Shown here: positions 25,981-33,869 of the stretch, one piece after another
Position numbering within the stretch: the first letter of the stretch is position 1
Layout: the number at the start of each line of letters is the position of its first letter
Assembly: GCA_024697185.1 (NCBI GenBank)
Contig: JAILGB010000004.1
Span: 1 to 35,910 of the forward strand
DNA length: 35,910 nt
Reading direction: 5' to 3'
From: Opitutales bacterium
GTDB lineage: Bacteria > Verrucomicrobiota > Verrucomicrobiia > Opitutales > UBA953
Program-made: the position numbers and the translations under genes
Notes under the pieces: model-generated
Databases searched by the model: none
Seen by the model: the letters and a program-made list of their open reading frames with translations, nothing else
What the model was told of the DNA's origin: nothing

Positions 25981-26412
25981 ATGAAAAAAATCGCCATTCT
26001 CAACGGTCCCAATCTCAACTGGCTCGGCAAACGCGAACCCGAAATCTACGGCTCGACAAGTCTCGAACAGCTCGAAGCCGCACTCGCCCGAGAAGCCGAA
26101 ACGCTCGGTGTCCAAATCGTCTGCGCCCAATCAAACACCGAAGGCGAACTCATCGACACGCTTTACCGCTGGCACAAGGAAGGCGTTGCCGGCGTCATTT
26201 TCAATCCCGGCGCCTACACTCACACCAGCATCGCCTTGCGAGACTGCATCGCGGGAACGGGCATTCCCGTCATCGAGGTTCACATCTCAAACATTCACAA
26301 GCGCGAGGAATTTCGCCACAAATCCCTCACCGCTCCCGTTTGCCTCGGACAAATCTGCGGACTCGGACTCGAAGGCTATTCGCTCGCTCTCAAATATTTT
26401 GCAAAAAACTAA
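25981..26412 (+). CDS. aroQ: Type II 3-dehydroquinate dehydratase
   Basis: A 143-residue shikimate-pathway enzyme that dehydrates 3-dehydroquinate. From the ATG at 25981 the protein starts [20 protein letters not shown]; an ATG two codons earlier (25975) is also possible. Active-site landmarks: Tyr23 in the flexible lid ([11 protein letters not shown]), [14 protein letters not shown], and [14 protein letters not shown] with His101 and Arg112. Length is typical for the dodecameric type II enzymes. The pathway leads to chorismate, the substrate of the TrpE product encoded by the convergent trp operon. The two units share a terminator. Confidence 0.96.
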   Translation: MKKIAILNGPNLNWLGKREPEIYGSTSLEQLEAALAREAETLGVQIVCAQSNTEGELIDTLYRWHKEGVAGVIFNPGAYTHTSIALRDCIAGTGIPVIEVHISNIHKREEFRHKSLTAPVCLGQICGLGLEGYSLALKYFAKN

Positions 26413-26428
26413 ACGCTAAAAAGCCGAA

Positions 26429-26468
26429 AAAACTCCGTTCCCGCGAATTTAAGAGGGAACGGAGTTTT
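26429..26468. terminator. Bidirectional intrinsic terminator built from two inverted GGGAACG copies
   Basis: AAAACTCCGTTCCC (26429-26442) and GGGAACGGAGTTTT (26455-26468) pair perfectly over 14 bp around a 12-base loop, with T runs on both sides. It sits between the convergent aroQ and trpA genes and should terminate both. Confidence 0.92.
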
Positions 26469-26481
26469 GTTTTACGGTCGC

Positions 26482-27285
26482 TCAAATCCGCGTTCCCGCC
26501 TTCATCTCCGCCGAAAACTTTTGAAGTGCCGTAGCCATCGCGGGAACGTCATTTTTTAAACGCTCGATAATTTTTACAACGGCGGATCCAGAAATCGCCC
26601 CGCTCGTTCCCGCGGCGATGGCGGCGCGGACTTGCGAAGGCTCTGCAATGCCGAATCCCAAAACAGCCGGCGGCGCGCCAAAACTTTTTAAAACATCCAA
26701 AACTTCGCCGACTGGCGTTCCCGCGCGATTTTCCGTTCCCGTGACACCGGCACGCGAGAGCAAATAAGTGTAGGCGTTCCCGTAACGGGCGATTTTTTCA
26801 AGCATCGGCAAATCCGCATTGGGCGGCGCGATAAAAACAAGCGGCAATCCTGTGCGCTTTGAAATTTCCAGATAATCATCGCTCATTTCCACGGGAACGT
26901 CGGCGATCAGCAGCGAATCCGCACCCGCCGCCTTCGCCTCTTCAAAAAATTTCGCGTTCCCGCGGTGATAAATCAAATTGGCGTAAACGAGCAGTCCCAT
27001 CGGCAAATCCGGATGACGGGAACGAATGCGGGCGATGATTTTAAAACAATCGTCAACACGCGTTCCCGCGGCGAGCGCGCGATTGTCCGCCTCTTGAATC
27101 GTCGGTCCGTCCGCCAACGGATCCGAAAACGGGAAGCCGAGTTCCAAGGCGTCCGCACCGCCGGAGATCAAAGCTTCAATCGCGATTTCACTTGACGCGG
27201 GATCGGGATCGCCCAAAACGACAAACGGGATAAACGCGCCCTCGCGACATTGCGAAAGCCGTGAAAACATTTTTTGATAACGCAT
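26482..27285 (-). CDS. trpA: Tryptophan synthase alpha subunit
   Basis: A 267-residue TIM-barrel enzyme that cleaves indole-3-glycerol phosphate to indole and glyceraldehyde 3-phosphate. Catalytic Glu48 (ALELGFPFSD) and Asp59 (PLADGPTIQ) are present, as are the ADVPVE, YTYLLSRAGVTG and GAISGSAVVKIIE segments. From memory, it resembles the enteric TrpA closely in these blocks. It is the last gene of the trp operon, 24 bp after trpB, and is followed by the shared terminator. Ten GGGAACG/CGTTCCC words occur in its 0.8 kb. Confidence 0.97.
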   Translation of the reverse strand: MRYQKMFSRLSQCREGAFIPFVVLGDPDPASSEIAIEALISGGADALELGFPFSDPLADGPTIQEADNRALAAGTRVDDCFKIIARIRSRHPDLPMGLLVYANLIYHRGNAKFFEEAKAAGADSLLIADVPVEMSDDYLEISKRTGLPLVFIAPPNADLPMLEKIARYGNAYTYLLSRAGVTGTENRAGTPVGEVLDVLKSFGAPPAVLGFGIAEPSQVRAAIAAGTSGAISGSAVVKIIERLKNDVPAMATALQKFSAEMKAGTRI

Positions 27286-27309
27286 AAAATTTCCCTTTCA
27301 GATTTTTAT

Positions 27310-28494
27310 CTATTTGATGTGAAGATATTTCATAACATTTTCCAAATCCTTGTCGCCGCGGCCGGAAATATTGACAATTAACGTCTGCTCCTTTTCCGGA
27401 TTTTGACGAATCATTTTTAATGCATACGCAAGCGCGTGCGAGGATTCGAGCGCCGGGATAATCCCCTCGTTTTTGCAAAGCGCCTCAAAAGCTTCGAGCG
27501 CTTCGTCGTCGCGAATATTGACATAGCGCGCTCTGCCGATTTTTGCCAAATGCGCGTGCTGGGGCCCGACGGCGGGAAAATCCAAACCTGCCGAGATCGA
27601 ATAAGACTCCTCGATCTGTCCGTCGTCGTTTTGCATCAGCGGCGCCCGCATTCCGAGATAAATGCCCGTATTGTCGTTCCCGCAAGAAATGGCGGCGCCG
27701 TGTTTTCCTGTCTCGACACCTTTTCCGCCCGGTTCAACGCCGATCAGTTCGACACTCGGCTCGTCGATAAAGTCCGCAAAAATGCCGATCGCATTCGAGC
27801 CTCCGCCCACACAGGCGATGACGGCGTCCGGCAAATGTTTTTCCTTTTGTAAGCATTGCGCCTTGGCTTCGCGGCCGATAACGCGCTGGAACTCGCGAAC
27901 AATCGTCGGGAACGGGTGCGGTCCCGCCGCCGTGCCGAGCAAATAATGCGTCGTCTGATAAGTCGCCGTCCAATCGCGCATCGCCTCGTTGCAAGCGTCT
28001 TTGAGCGTCTGCGAACCCGTCGTCACGGGAACGACTTCCGCACCCAAAAGTTTCATTCTGAAAACATTGGGTTTTTGCCGCTCGCAATCTTTGGCGCCCA
28101 TATAAATGCGGCACTTCAAGCCGAGCAAAGCGCAAACGATCGCCGTCGCGACGCCATGCTGTCCCGCGCCCGTCTCCGCGATAATGCGCGTCTTGCCCAT
28201 CCGTTGCGCGAGCAAGGCCTGTCCGAGCACCTGGTTGGTCTTGTGCGCGCCGCCATGCAAAAGGTCTTCGCGCTTGAGATAAAGTTTTGTGCGCGTTCCC
28301 GCAGTCAAATTGCTCGCCAGAGTCAAAGGCGTCGGACGCCCCGCGTATTCTGTCAGCAAATCGCTAAAACGCTTCATAAAACTCTCATCGTTCATCGCTT
28401 CGACAAACGCAGCTTCGAGTTGTGTTAAAACGGGAACGATAATTTGCGGAACATACATCCCGCCGAATTCCCCGAAAAACGGATTTAATTTCAT
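27310..28494 (-). CDS. trpB: Tryptophan synthase beta subunit
   Basis: A 394-residue PLP enzyme that joins indole and serine to make tryptophan. The PLP lysine is Lys85 in [24 protein letters not shown] (phosphate binding) and [13 protein letters not shown] are intact. It belongs to the TrpB1 type that pairs with TrpA. The N-terminus [13 protein letters not shown] and the C-terminal [11 protein letters not shown] match enteric TrpB in position. A strong AGGAGGA (28502-28508) overlaps the stop codon of trpCF, pointing to translational coupling; the gap between the two genes is 12 bp. Confidence 0.98.
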   Translation of the reverse strand: MKLNPFFGEFGGMYVPQIIVPVLTQLEAAFVEAMNDESFMKRFSDLLTEYAGRPTPLTLASNLTAGTRTKLYLKREDLLHGGAHKTNQVLGQALLAQRMGKTRIIAETGAGQHGVATAIVCALLGLKCRIYMGAKDCERQKPNVFRMKLLGAEVVPVTTGSQTLKDACNEAMRDWTATYQTTHYLLGTAAGPHPFPTIVREFQRVIGREAKAQCLQKEKHLPDAVIACVGGGSNAIGIFADFIDEPSVELIGVEPGGKGVETGKHGAAISCGNDNTGIYLGMRAPLMQNDDGQIEESYSISAGLDFPAVGPQHAHLAKIGRARYVNIRDDEALEAFEALCKNEGIIPALESSHALAYALKMIRQNPEKEQTLIVNISGRGDKDLENVMKYLHIK

Positions 28495-28506
28495 TATTTT
28501 TTCCTC

Positions 28507-29880
28507 CTAAAATTTTCTTAATTGTTCAAATGCCGCCGCGATTTTTTCCGGTGATTTTTTACCGGGGACCGATTCCACGGCAGAGTTAAATTCCACGCCG
28601 AGACAGCCGACACGATGCGCGTCGCGGGCGTTGGACGCGCCGATCCCGCCGGCAAGCATTGACAGCGACTTGAGTTTCTCGGGGATTTTGCTCCAATCAA
28701 AACTTTTTCCGCCACCGCTCCCTCCATCGAGAATATAGCGGTCGTAAAGTCCGGCATCCGTCACGGGAACGCCCGTTAAAGCGTTCCCGTCAAGCGCGCG
28801 CCAAATCTGCGTTCCCACCGGAAGGCGTTCCCGCAGACGATGCGCAAAATCGTCGCTCTCGTTCCCGTGAAGCTGCACGGCAAAAACTTTTAACGTTCCC
28901 GCAACATCCAGGATTTCCGACTCCGGATTGTCCTTAAAAACAGCAACATAATCAAGCGCGGGAACGGCATTTTTGATTTCGAGCGCTTGCGGTAGCGTCA
29001 AAAGTCTCGGTGATTTTTTAGCAAAGATCAATCCGCCGAAAAGCGTTCCCGTAGACAATGCCGCTTGTGCAGATGTCGCATTATCGAGACCGCAAACCTT
29101 ATTTTCGCCAAAAATCAGCCGGCGGCACGCCCTGTCCAGATTTTCCTGCCGCATCAAAGCAGTTCCGACCAAAAAAGCGTCCGCGACTGCCGACAAAGAT
29201 TTTGCGTCGCCATGCGAATGCAGTCCGGACTCTGCGACACAGACGGCGTCTTTTCGCACGTTCCCGGCGAGTTCGCGGCTGCGCTCGATATCCGTTTGCA
29301 ACGTTCTCAAGTTGCGATTGTTAATCCCGACAACACGCGCGCCGAGAGCGTTGGCGCGTTCGATGTCTTCGTGACTGTCCGCCTCCGTGAGAACACCCAT
29401 TCCCAAACGGTGCGCCAAATTTTCAAGCCGCAAATACGTTTCATCATCAAGAACGGAGAGCATCAGCAAAATCGCGTCCGCGCCAAAATGTCGCGCCAGA
29501 TAAACTTGATATTCGTCGATTATAAACTCTTTGCAAAGCACGGGAACGCTTGTGCGGGAACGGACGATCGAGAGATTTTTGTAATCACCCTGAAAAAATT
29601 TTTCATCGCACAAAACCGAAATCACATCCGCATATTTTTTGTAAACATCTGCAATTGCCGCGGGATCGAAATCCGCACGAATCAAACCTTGAGACGGCGA
29701 AGCTTTTTTACACTCGAGAATAAAAGCGGGAACGCCGGCATGTTTGCGATCTTCAAGAACTTTATAAAAATCGCGATCGGCGGGAACGAGCTCTTTTACA
29801 AATTGTTCCAACGGGAACGCCTTGCGCCGCGCCGCTATTTCGAGGCGTTTTTGAGCTACGATTTCTGAAAGAATATTCAT
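28507..29880 (-). CDS. trpCF: Fused indole-3-glycerol phosphate synthase / phosphoribosylanthranilate isomerase
   Basis: About 457 residues forming two TIM barrels in one chain, as in E. coli TrpC. The N-terminal part is indole-glycerol phosphate synthase (FILECKKASPSQGLIR, VLCKEFIIDEYQ, VGINNRNL, AESGL). From about residue 262 (KVCGLDNATSAQAA, with the catalytic Cys) it is phosphoribosylanthranilate isomerase, with VAVFKDN, FAVQLHGNE and ILDGGSGGGKSFDW. The frame is open to an ATG at 29904, but the one at 29880 matches the family start and avoids overlap with trpGD, leaving a 10-bp gap. Fourteen GGGAACG/CGTTCCC words in 1.4 kb make it one of the densest genes. Confidence 0.95.
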   Translation of the reverse strand: MNILSEIVAQKRLEIAARRKAFPLEQFVKELVPADRDFYKVLEDRKHAGVPAFILECKKASPSQGLIRADFDPAAIADVYKKYADVISVLCDEKFFQGDYKNLSIVRSRTSVPVLCKEFIIDEYQVYLARHFGADAILLMLSVLDDETYLRLENLAHRLGMGVLTEADSHEDIERANALGARVVGINNRNLRTLQTDIERSRELAGNVRKDAVCVAESGLHSHGDAKSLSAVADAFLVGTALMRQENLDRACRRLIFGENKVCGLDNATSAQAALSTGTLFGGLIFAKKSPRLLTLPQALEIKNAVPALDYVAVFKDNPESEILDVAGTLKVFAVQLHGNESDDFAHRLRERLPVGTQIWRALDGNALTGVPVTDAGLYDRYILDGGSGGGKSFDWSKIPEKLKSLSMLAGGIGASNARDAHRVGCLGVEFNSAVESVPGKKSPEKIAAAFEQLRKF

Positions 29881-29890
29881 AAAAAATCGA

Positions 29891-31489
29891 TTAGTTGTTA
29901 ACAATCATTTTTTGAACAAAATCCCACGCGTTCCCGCTAAGAATATGCTCCCTGACGCGAGCGACACCCTCTGCGAGCGTTCCCGCCGTGCCGTTAAGAT
30001 AAAGGAGCGCGCCTGTGTTCAAGGCGATTACCGCATTTTGGGCATCACTGCCCTTCCCTTTCAAAATCTTCTCCGAGATCACGCGGTTTTCCTCCGGATT
30101 GCCGCCCAAGACAGTTTCGAGTGCGAATGTTTTCAGCCCGAAATCTTCCGGCTGAAACGCATAATCGCGGATTTCTCCATTTTCCAAAAGCTCCGCGACT
30201 TGAGTTTCCCCGTGAATAGCCATTTCATCGAGCCCTGCGCCATAAACAACCATCGCTCGACGATAACCCAATCTTTTGAGAGACTCCGCGATCGGCATCA
30301 GCAGAGACGGCGCATAGACGCCGACCAATGCGAATGTCGGGTGCGCAGGATTGATTAACGGCCCCAAAACATTGAAAATTGTCCGCGTTTTCAAACTTTG
30401 ACGCACCGGCATCGCAAAACGCATTCCGCTATGATAAAGCGGCGCGCGCATAAAACAAAAATTGTGCCGGTCGAGTGATTCGCGGGCAGCCTCCGGAGAA
30501 AGGTCTGTAGCGATCCCGAGAGCCTTTAACAAATCCGAAGAGCCCGTCTTTGAAGAAACGCTGCGATTGCCGTGCTTGGCGATTTTGACGCCCATCGACG
30601 CCGCGAGCAATGCGGATGTTGAGGAAATGTTGATTGTGCCGACACCATCGCCGCCCGTTCCTACAATCTCGCCGAACGGATAATCCGGACGCGGGAATTT
30701 TTTCGCGTGCAAAAGCAATGCGTCCGCCGCTCCCGAAATTTCCTCCGGAGTCTCGCCTTTCATTTTTAACGCCACCAAGGCTCCCGCCAACGATGTCGCA
30801 TCGACATTCCCGCTGATGATTTCATTGAAAAGCTCTGAACTTTGTTCCTTGCTCAAATTTTCACCTTTGTAGAGACGATTTAAAATTTCAAGCGTGTTCC
30901 CGCGACGCTCTTCGCGTGTTATAAACTTGAGAGATTTGCGCAAGAGTTCGGAGCCTCTCGGCGACATGATCGACTCGGGATGAAATTGGAATCCCAAAAC
31001 ACGATCGGCGCGATTCATTACCGCCATCGGCACATCATGATAATGCGCGATGACCTCAAGAGAATTGGGCAGCTTTGCCCCGACTAAAGAATGATAGCGC
31101 GCAAACGGCAGCGGGGACGGCATTTCCGAAAACGGCCCTTCGCCCGAATGCTCAATCAAAGAACTTTTGCCGTGCATAATCTCCGCCGCGGGAACGACAG
31201 AGCCGCCATAATATTGACAAATCGCCTGATGGCCGAGGCAAATGCCGAGTATTGGATATTTGCGATGACAAAGCGCGACCAGACGCAAAAGGCAACCGGC
31301 TTCATCCGGCATGCCCGGCCCCGGCGAAATAACCAAAACAGGATTTTTTGCCGCTTGCATTTTTTCGAAAATATATTCCGCGGGAACGCTGTTCCGATAA
31401 ACAAAAACATTCGTATTCTCGTAAGAACGGAACTCGTCGACGAGATTGTAAACGAAGGAATCAAAATTATCTAAAAGAAAAATATCCAT
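29891..31489 (-). CDS. trpGD: Fused anthranilate synthase glutaminase / anthranilate phosphoribosyltransferase
   Basis: A 532-residue fusion. Residues 1-190 are a class I glutamine amidotransferase (LLDNFDSFVYNL, SPGPGMPDEAG, catalytic Cys84 in GICLGHQAI, His170 and Glu172 in FHPES). Residues about 200-532 are anthranilate phosphoribosyltransferase (GTGGDG at 277-282, AKHGNRSVSSKTGSSDLL, RTIFNVLGPLINPAHP). This is the arrangement of TrpD in E. coli and relatives, and the domain joint (LKFITREERRGNTLEILNRL) lies in the same place. It starts 43 bp after the trpE stop. Confidence 0.96.
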   Translation of the reverse strand: MDIFLLDNFDSFVYNLVDEFRSYENTNVFVYRNSVPAEYIFEKMQAAKNPVLVISPGPGMPDEAGCLLRLVALCHRKYPILGICLGHQAICQYYGGSVVPAAEIMHGKSSLIEHSGEGPFSEMPSPLPFARYHSLVGAKLPNSLEVIAHYHDVPMAVMNRADRVLGFQFHPESIMSPRGSELLRKSLKFITREERRGNTLEILNRLYKGENLSKEQSSELFNEIISGNVDATSLAGALVALKMKGETPEEISGAADALLLHAKKFPRPDYPFGEIVGTGGDGVGTINISSTSALLAASMGVKIAKHGNRSVSSKTGSSDLLKALGIATDLSPEAARESLDRHNFCFMRAPLYHSGMRFAMPVRQSLKTRTIFNVLGPLINPAHPTFALVGVYAPSLLMPIAESLKRLGYRRAMVVYGAGLDEMAIHGETQVAELLENGEIRDYAFQPEDFGLKTFALETVLGGNPEENRVISEKILKGKGSDAQNAVIALNTGALLYLNGTAGTLAEGVARVREHILSGNAWDFVQKMIVNN

Positions 31490-31532
31490 AGCTTTTAAGT
31501 GTTAAAATTGCTTTTTCTGTTTTTTTTGAATT

Positions 31533-33098
31533 TTATAAATCTTTGAAAACGATGCGTTTGCCTTGGGATTGCGCGATAGCTGCGATAGGCGCCATAGCCT
31601 TGTTGCGAGATTCGTCCGCTTCGTTTTGCGGGATCGAGTCAAGAACGACGCCGCCGCCCGCCTGCACTGTCGCGATACCGTCTTTTACAAACGCTGAGCG
31701 GATCAGAATACAGGTGTCCATGTCGCCGTTCCCGTTAAAATACCCCACAGCCCCGCCATAACTCCCGCGACGACAGCCTTCGACTTTTCGCAAAAGCTCT
31801 GTCGCGCGAATTTTGGGCGCTCCCGTGAGCGTTCCCATATTCATACAGGCCTGATAAGCGTGAAGCGCGTCAAGATCCGAGCGCAGTTTTGCCACGACAT
31901 GCGAAACCAAATGCATCACATGACTATAGCGGTCAACCTTCAAAAGTTCTTGCGTGCAACGGGTTCTCGGCTCTGCAATTCGCGCAAGGTCATTGCGCGC
32001 CAAATCCACCAGCATCAAATGCTCCGACAGCTCTTTGTTGTCCATTCGCAATTCAAACTCAACACGGGAATCCAAGTCCGGATTAACGTTGCCGTCCGCA
32101 TCAAAACCACGACGACGCGTTCCCGCAATCGGATAAAGTTCAACCAAACGAGACGACGCCGTAAATTTAACAGAAATTTCCGGAGACGCCCCAAAAACGA
32201 TAAATTCCGCATCATCGACAAAAAACATATAGGGGCTCGGGTTGCTTTTGCGCAAAACGCAATAAGCGCGCTCAGGATCCGGACACGGCAAATTGAACGA
32301 ACGGGAGGGAACAACCTGAAAAATATCACCGCGATGAATAAATGTTTTCAAATATTCAACTTCACCGCAATAAACCTTGTCGCTCTTGTTCGTCGTTACC
32401 GTGACCGCATTAAAATCTTTTTCGGGAACGACCTGGCTATTCAAAAATTTTCTTTCACAAAACGCAGCCAATTCACGGGAACGATTTTCAAGCCGGGAAC
32501 GTTCCGCCAAATCCTCGCTTAAAAGCAAAGACGAAATATGTGTCGTTTGCGCAATATGGCTGATCGTCAAAAAATTTTCAGCCAAATAAAACAAAAAATC
32601 AGGACATGTGTTCGTTCCTGTCTCGACAGCGGGGAGTTTTTCAAAAACCTCAATCAAATCATACGCAAAAATCCCGGCGAGCAAAATGCGCTCCGGATCG
32701 GCGAATTCCAACGCGGCCTCGCGAACAGCGCGCAAAACATCCATAGGAGAACTTGCAAGCAAACGGCTTTCCTCATCAAGATTTTCAGGAATCGGCGGGA
32801 ACGAAAAAATCAAAGACTTCCCCTTTTGCTCTTTTGCAATTTCAGGAAGGACTTCGCAAATTTTCGAAAGCAAACATTCACCGTTCGGCGTCAGCGCATT
32901 CACAGTAACCGAACGGCCGCGACAGACAATCCTCAATGCCGCATCCGACAAAATCAAAGACTGCGTTCCCGCATGTGTCGTAAGATCTGCGGACTCCAAC
33001 AAAAGCGTGTTGCCGTTGCGACCGTTTTTTATCGCCCCATACAAATTCATCGGGTCATTTACATAAGGCGCATCGATTATTGAGATTTGTTTTTTCAT
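31533..33098 (-). CDS. trpE: Anthranilate synthase component I
   Basis: A 521-residue chorismate-utilising enzyme that makes anthranilate with the TrpG domain. The N-terminal LLLESADL (residues 32-39, with Ser36) is the tryptophan feedback site motif. The catalytic half contains FQVVPSRSFNLPCPDPERAY, KSNPSPYMFF, YPIAGTRRRG, EHLMLVDLARNDLARI, MGTLTGAPK and GSYGGAVGYF. Several N-terminal blocks that are usually variable (SLILSDAALRI, PNGECLL, CPDFLFYLAE) match enteric TrpE as I recall it, so it is of enteric type and not the more usual short bacterial form. It is first in the operon after the attenuator. Confidence 0.97.
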   Translation of the reverse strand: MKKQISIIDAPYVNDPMNLYGAIKNGRNGNTLLLESADLTTHAGTQSLILSDAALRIVCRGRSVTVNALTPNGECLLSKICEVLPEIAKEQKGKSLIFSFPPIPENLDEESRLLASSPMDVLRAVREAALEFADPERILLAGIFAYDLIEVFEKLPAVETGTNTCPDFLFYLAENFLTISHIAQTTHISSLLLSEDLAERSRLENRSRELAAFCERKFLNSQVVPEKDFNAVTVTTNKSDKVYCGEVEYLKTFIHRGDIFQVVPSRSFNLPCPDPERAYCVLRKSNPSPYMFFVDDAEFIVFGASPEISVKFTASSRLVELYPIAGTRRRGFDADGNVNPDLDSRVEFELRMDNKELSEHLMLVDLARNDLARIAEPRTRCTQELLKVDRYSHVMHLVSHVVAKLRSDLDALHAYQACMNMGTLTGAPKIRATELLRKVEGCRRGSYGGAVGYFNGNGDMDTCILIRSAFVKDGIATVQAGGGVVLDSIPQNEADESRNKAMAPIAAIAQSQGKRIVFKDL

Positions 33099-33129
33099 AA
33101 TTTCGTATTTGTTAATTTTTTATAAAAGC

Positions 33130-33225
33130 AAAAAATCCACAGATTTTAAATCTGCGGATTTCATTCAAAAAAGTTTGTAATATCACCTAATTACGCAACA
33201 AATAGTCCGCAGATCTTCTGCAGAC
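33130..33225 (-). promoter_or_regulatory. trp attenuator: alternative hairpins ending in a terminator
   Basis: Read on the minus strand, region 1 GTCTGCAG (33225-33218) pairs with region 2 CTGCGGAC (33212-33205). Region 2 can instead pair through ATCTGCGGA (33214-33206) with TCCGCAGAT of region 3 (33158-33150), nine Watson-Crick pairs plus two weaker ones. Region 3 also pairs with region 4: AAATCCGCAGATTT (33161-33148) with AAATCTGTGGATTT (33146-33133), followed by six T, a terminator. The two Trp codons of the leader (33232-33227) lie just before region 1, so a ribosome stalled there frees region 2 to pair with region 3 and prevents termination. This is the classical attenuation geometry. 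Confidence 0.9.
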
Positions 33226-33259
33226 GCCACCAAGCGAAGCTATTGTTGCTGTAAATCAT
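33191..33259 (-). CDS. trpL: trp operon leader peptide
   Basis: A 22-codon open frame, ATG at 33259 and TAA at 33193-33191, 92 bp ahead of trpE. Codons 10 and 11 are tandem TGG (Trp-Trp) followed by Arg, as in E. coli TrpL (GWWR; here AWWR). The frame overlaps regions 1 and 2 of the attenuator, and its stop lies just past region 2, so a ribosome that reaches the stop covers region 2 and allows the terminator. No Shine-Dalgarno site is visible. It is too short for ordinary gene finders. Confidence 0.9.
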   Translation of the reverse strand: MIYSNNSFAWWRLQKICGLFVA

Positions 33260-33267
33260 TAAAAATA

Positions 33268-33296
33268 AGTAAAACTATTTTTTTTATAACTGTCAA
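33268..33296 (-). promoter_or_regulatory. Probable trp operon promoter
   Basis: A perfect -35 TTGACA (33296-33291), a 17-bp spacer and a -10-like TTTACT (33273-33268) are read on the minus strand. Transcription would start near 33261, only a couple of bases before the trpL ATG. No obvious TrpR operator palindrome (CTAG-centred, as in E. coli) is seen. The remaining 120 bp up to the next gene are AT-rich and show nothing else. Confidence 0.55.
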
Positions 33297-33416
33297 TAAT
33301 TTTTAATTGATTCGTTTATATTCATCCCTCGAAAAATTGTTTCAACCGCTACAAACTCCGATAATGTTTAAATATTATTAGGAAAAAACAAGATTTCAAA
33401 TCTAAGGCATTAAAAT

Positions 33417-33863
33417 CTACTTTAACATTTTTTGCAGATAGGCCGCTTTCATTTTTTGCAATTCTTCTTCATATGCTGCTCTTCTTAGTTGTGCCCATTT
33501 CTGTATGTCAGGCTTTGCAATAATAATCCAATATCGTTCATCACCATATCTATATAATGAAACCTGCTTGTAATAAAGGTCGTTATTTATATCAAATATC
33601 TGGGAAAGAGCTTCTTCATCGCGTTTGATTATATGCCCGCGAGCCCACCTATCCCATCTCGCTCTATCATCATCAGAAGCATGATAATACGGCTCACCAG
33701 ATAAATCGCCAACAAAATTGAAGAAAATAGAAGAAACAAGCATTGGAGGAAAAAACCATTTCAGAAAACTCAAGAAAAAACCTATTAAACTAAAATTCAA
33801 ACTTATAGGTTTTGACCACCAGACCAAAAAATTTATTAATTTTTCTTTAATGTTCATAAACAT
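33417..33863 (-). CDS. Hypothetical membrane protein
   Basis: A 148-residue protein with a hydrophobic segment at about residues 20-50 (SLIGFFLSFLKWFFPPMLVS) and a charged C-terminal half rich in Tyr, Trp, Arg and Lys (DRARWDRWARGHIIKRDEEA), ending in a helical KMKAAYLQKMLK. I recognise no family. It begins 6 bp after the stop of the FGE-domain gene and is probably the last gene of a three-gene unit. It is AT-rich and free of the GGGAACG word. Confidence 0.6.
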   Translation of the reverse strand: MFMNIKEKLINFLVWWSKPISLNFSLIGFFLSFLKWFFPPMLVSSIFFNFVGDLSGEPYYHASDDDRARWDRWARGHIIKRDEEALSQIFDINNDLYYKQVSLYRYGDERYWIIIAKPDIQKWAQLRRAAYEEELQKMKAAYLQKMLK

Positions 33864-33869
33864 CCTTAA

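Larger units (their letters stand above)
715..32970. repeat. Highly iterated word GGGAACG / CGTTCCC (extended GCGGGAACG), about 145 copies
   Basis: By hand count there are about 77 GGGAACG and 68 CGTTCCC, one per roughly 220 bp. The usual context is (G/A)CGGGAACG. Copies are read in different frames: GCG-GGA-ACG (Ala-Gly-Thr), GGG-AAC (Gly-Asn), CGG-GAA-CGC (Arg-Glu-Arg), CGT-TCC-CGC (Arg-Ser-Arg), GTT-CCC (Val-Pro) and GCG-TTC-CCG (Ala-Phe-Pro). Three inverted pairs form terminators. Independence from reading frame and strand shows selection or bias at the DNA level. First copy at 715-721, last at 32964-32970. Confidence 0.93.

Noticed and set aside
29881-29904. Longer start of trpCF overlapping trpGD
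   Set aside because: The ATG at 29880 matches the family N-terminus; the extra eight residues overlap the trpGD stop region and add nothing recognisable.
715-32970. Chi-like or FtsK-orienting role for the repeated word
   Set aside because: Such signals are strongly biased to one strand along a replichore. Here both strands carry nearly equal numbers, and inverted pairs are used as terminators. Not excluded on a genome scale.
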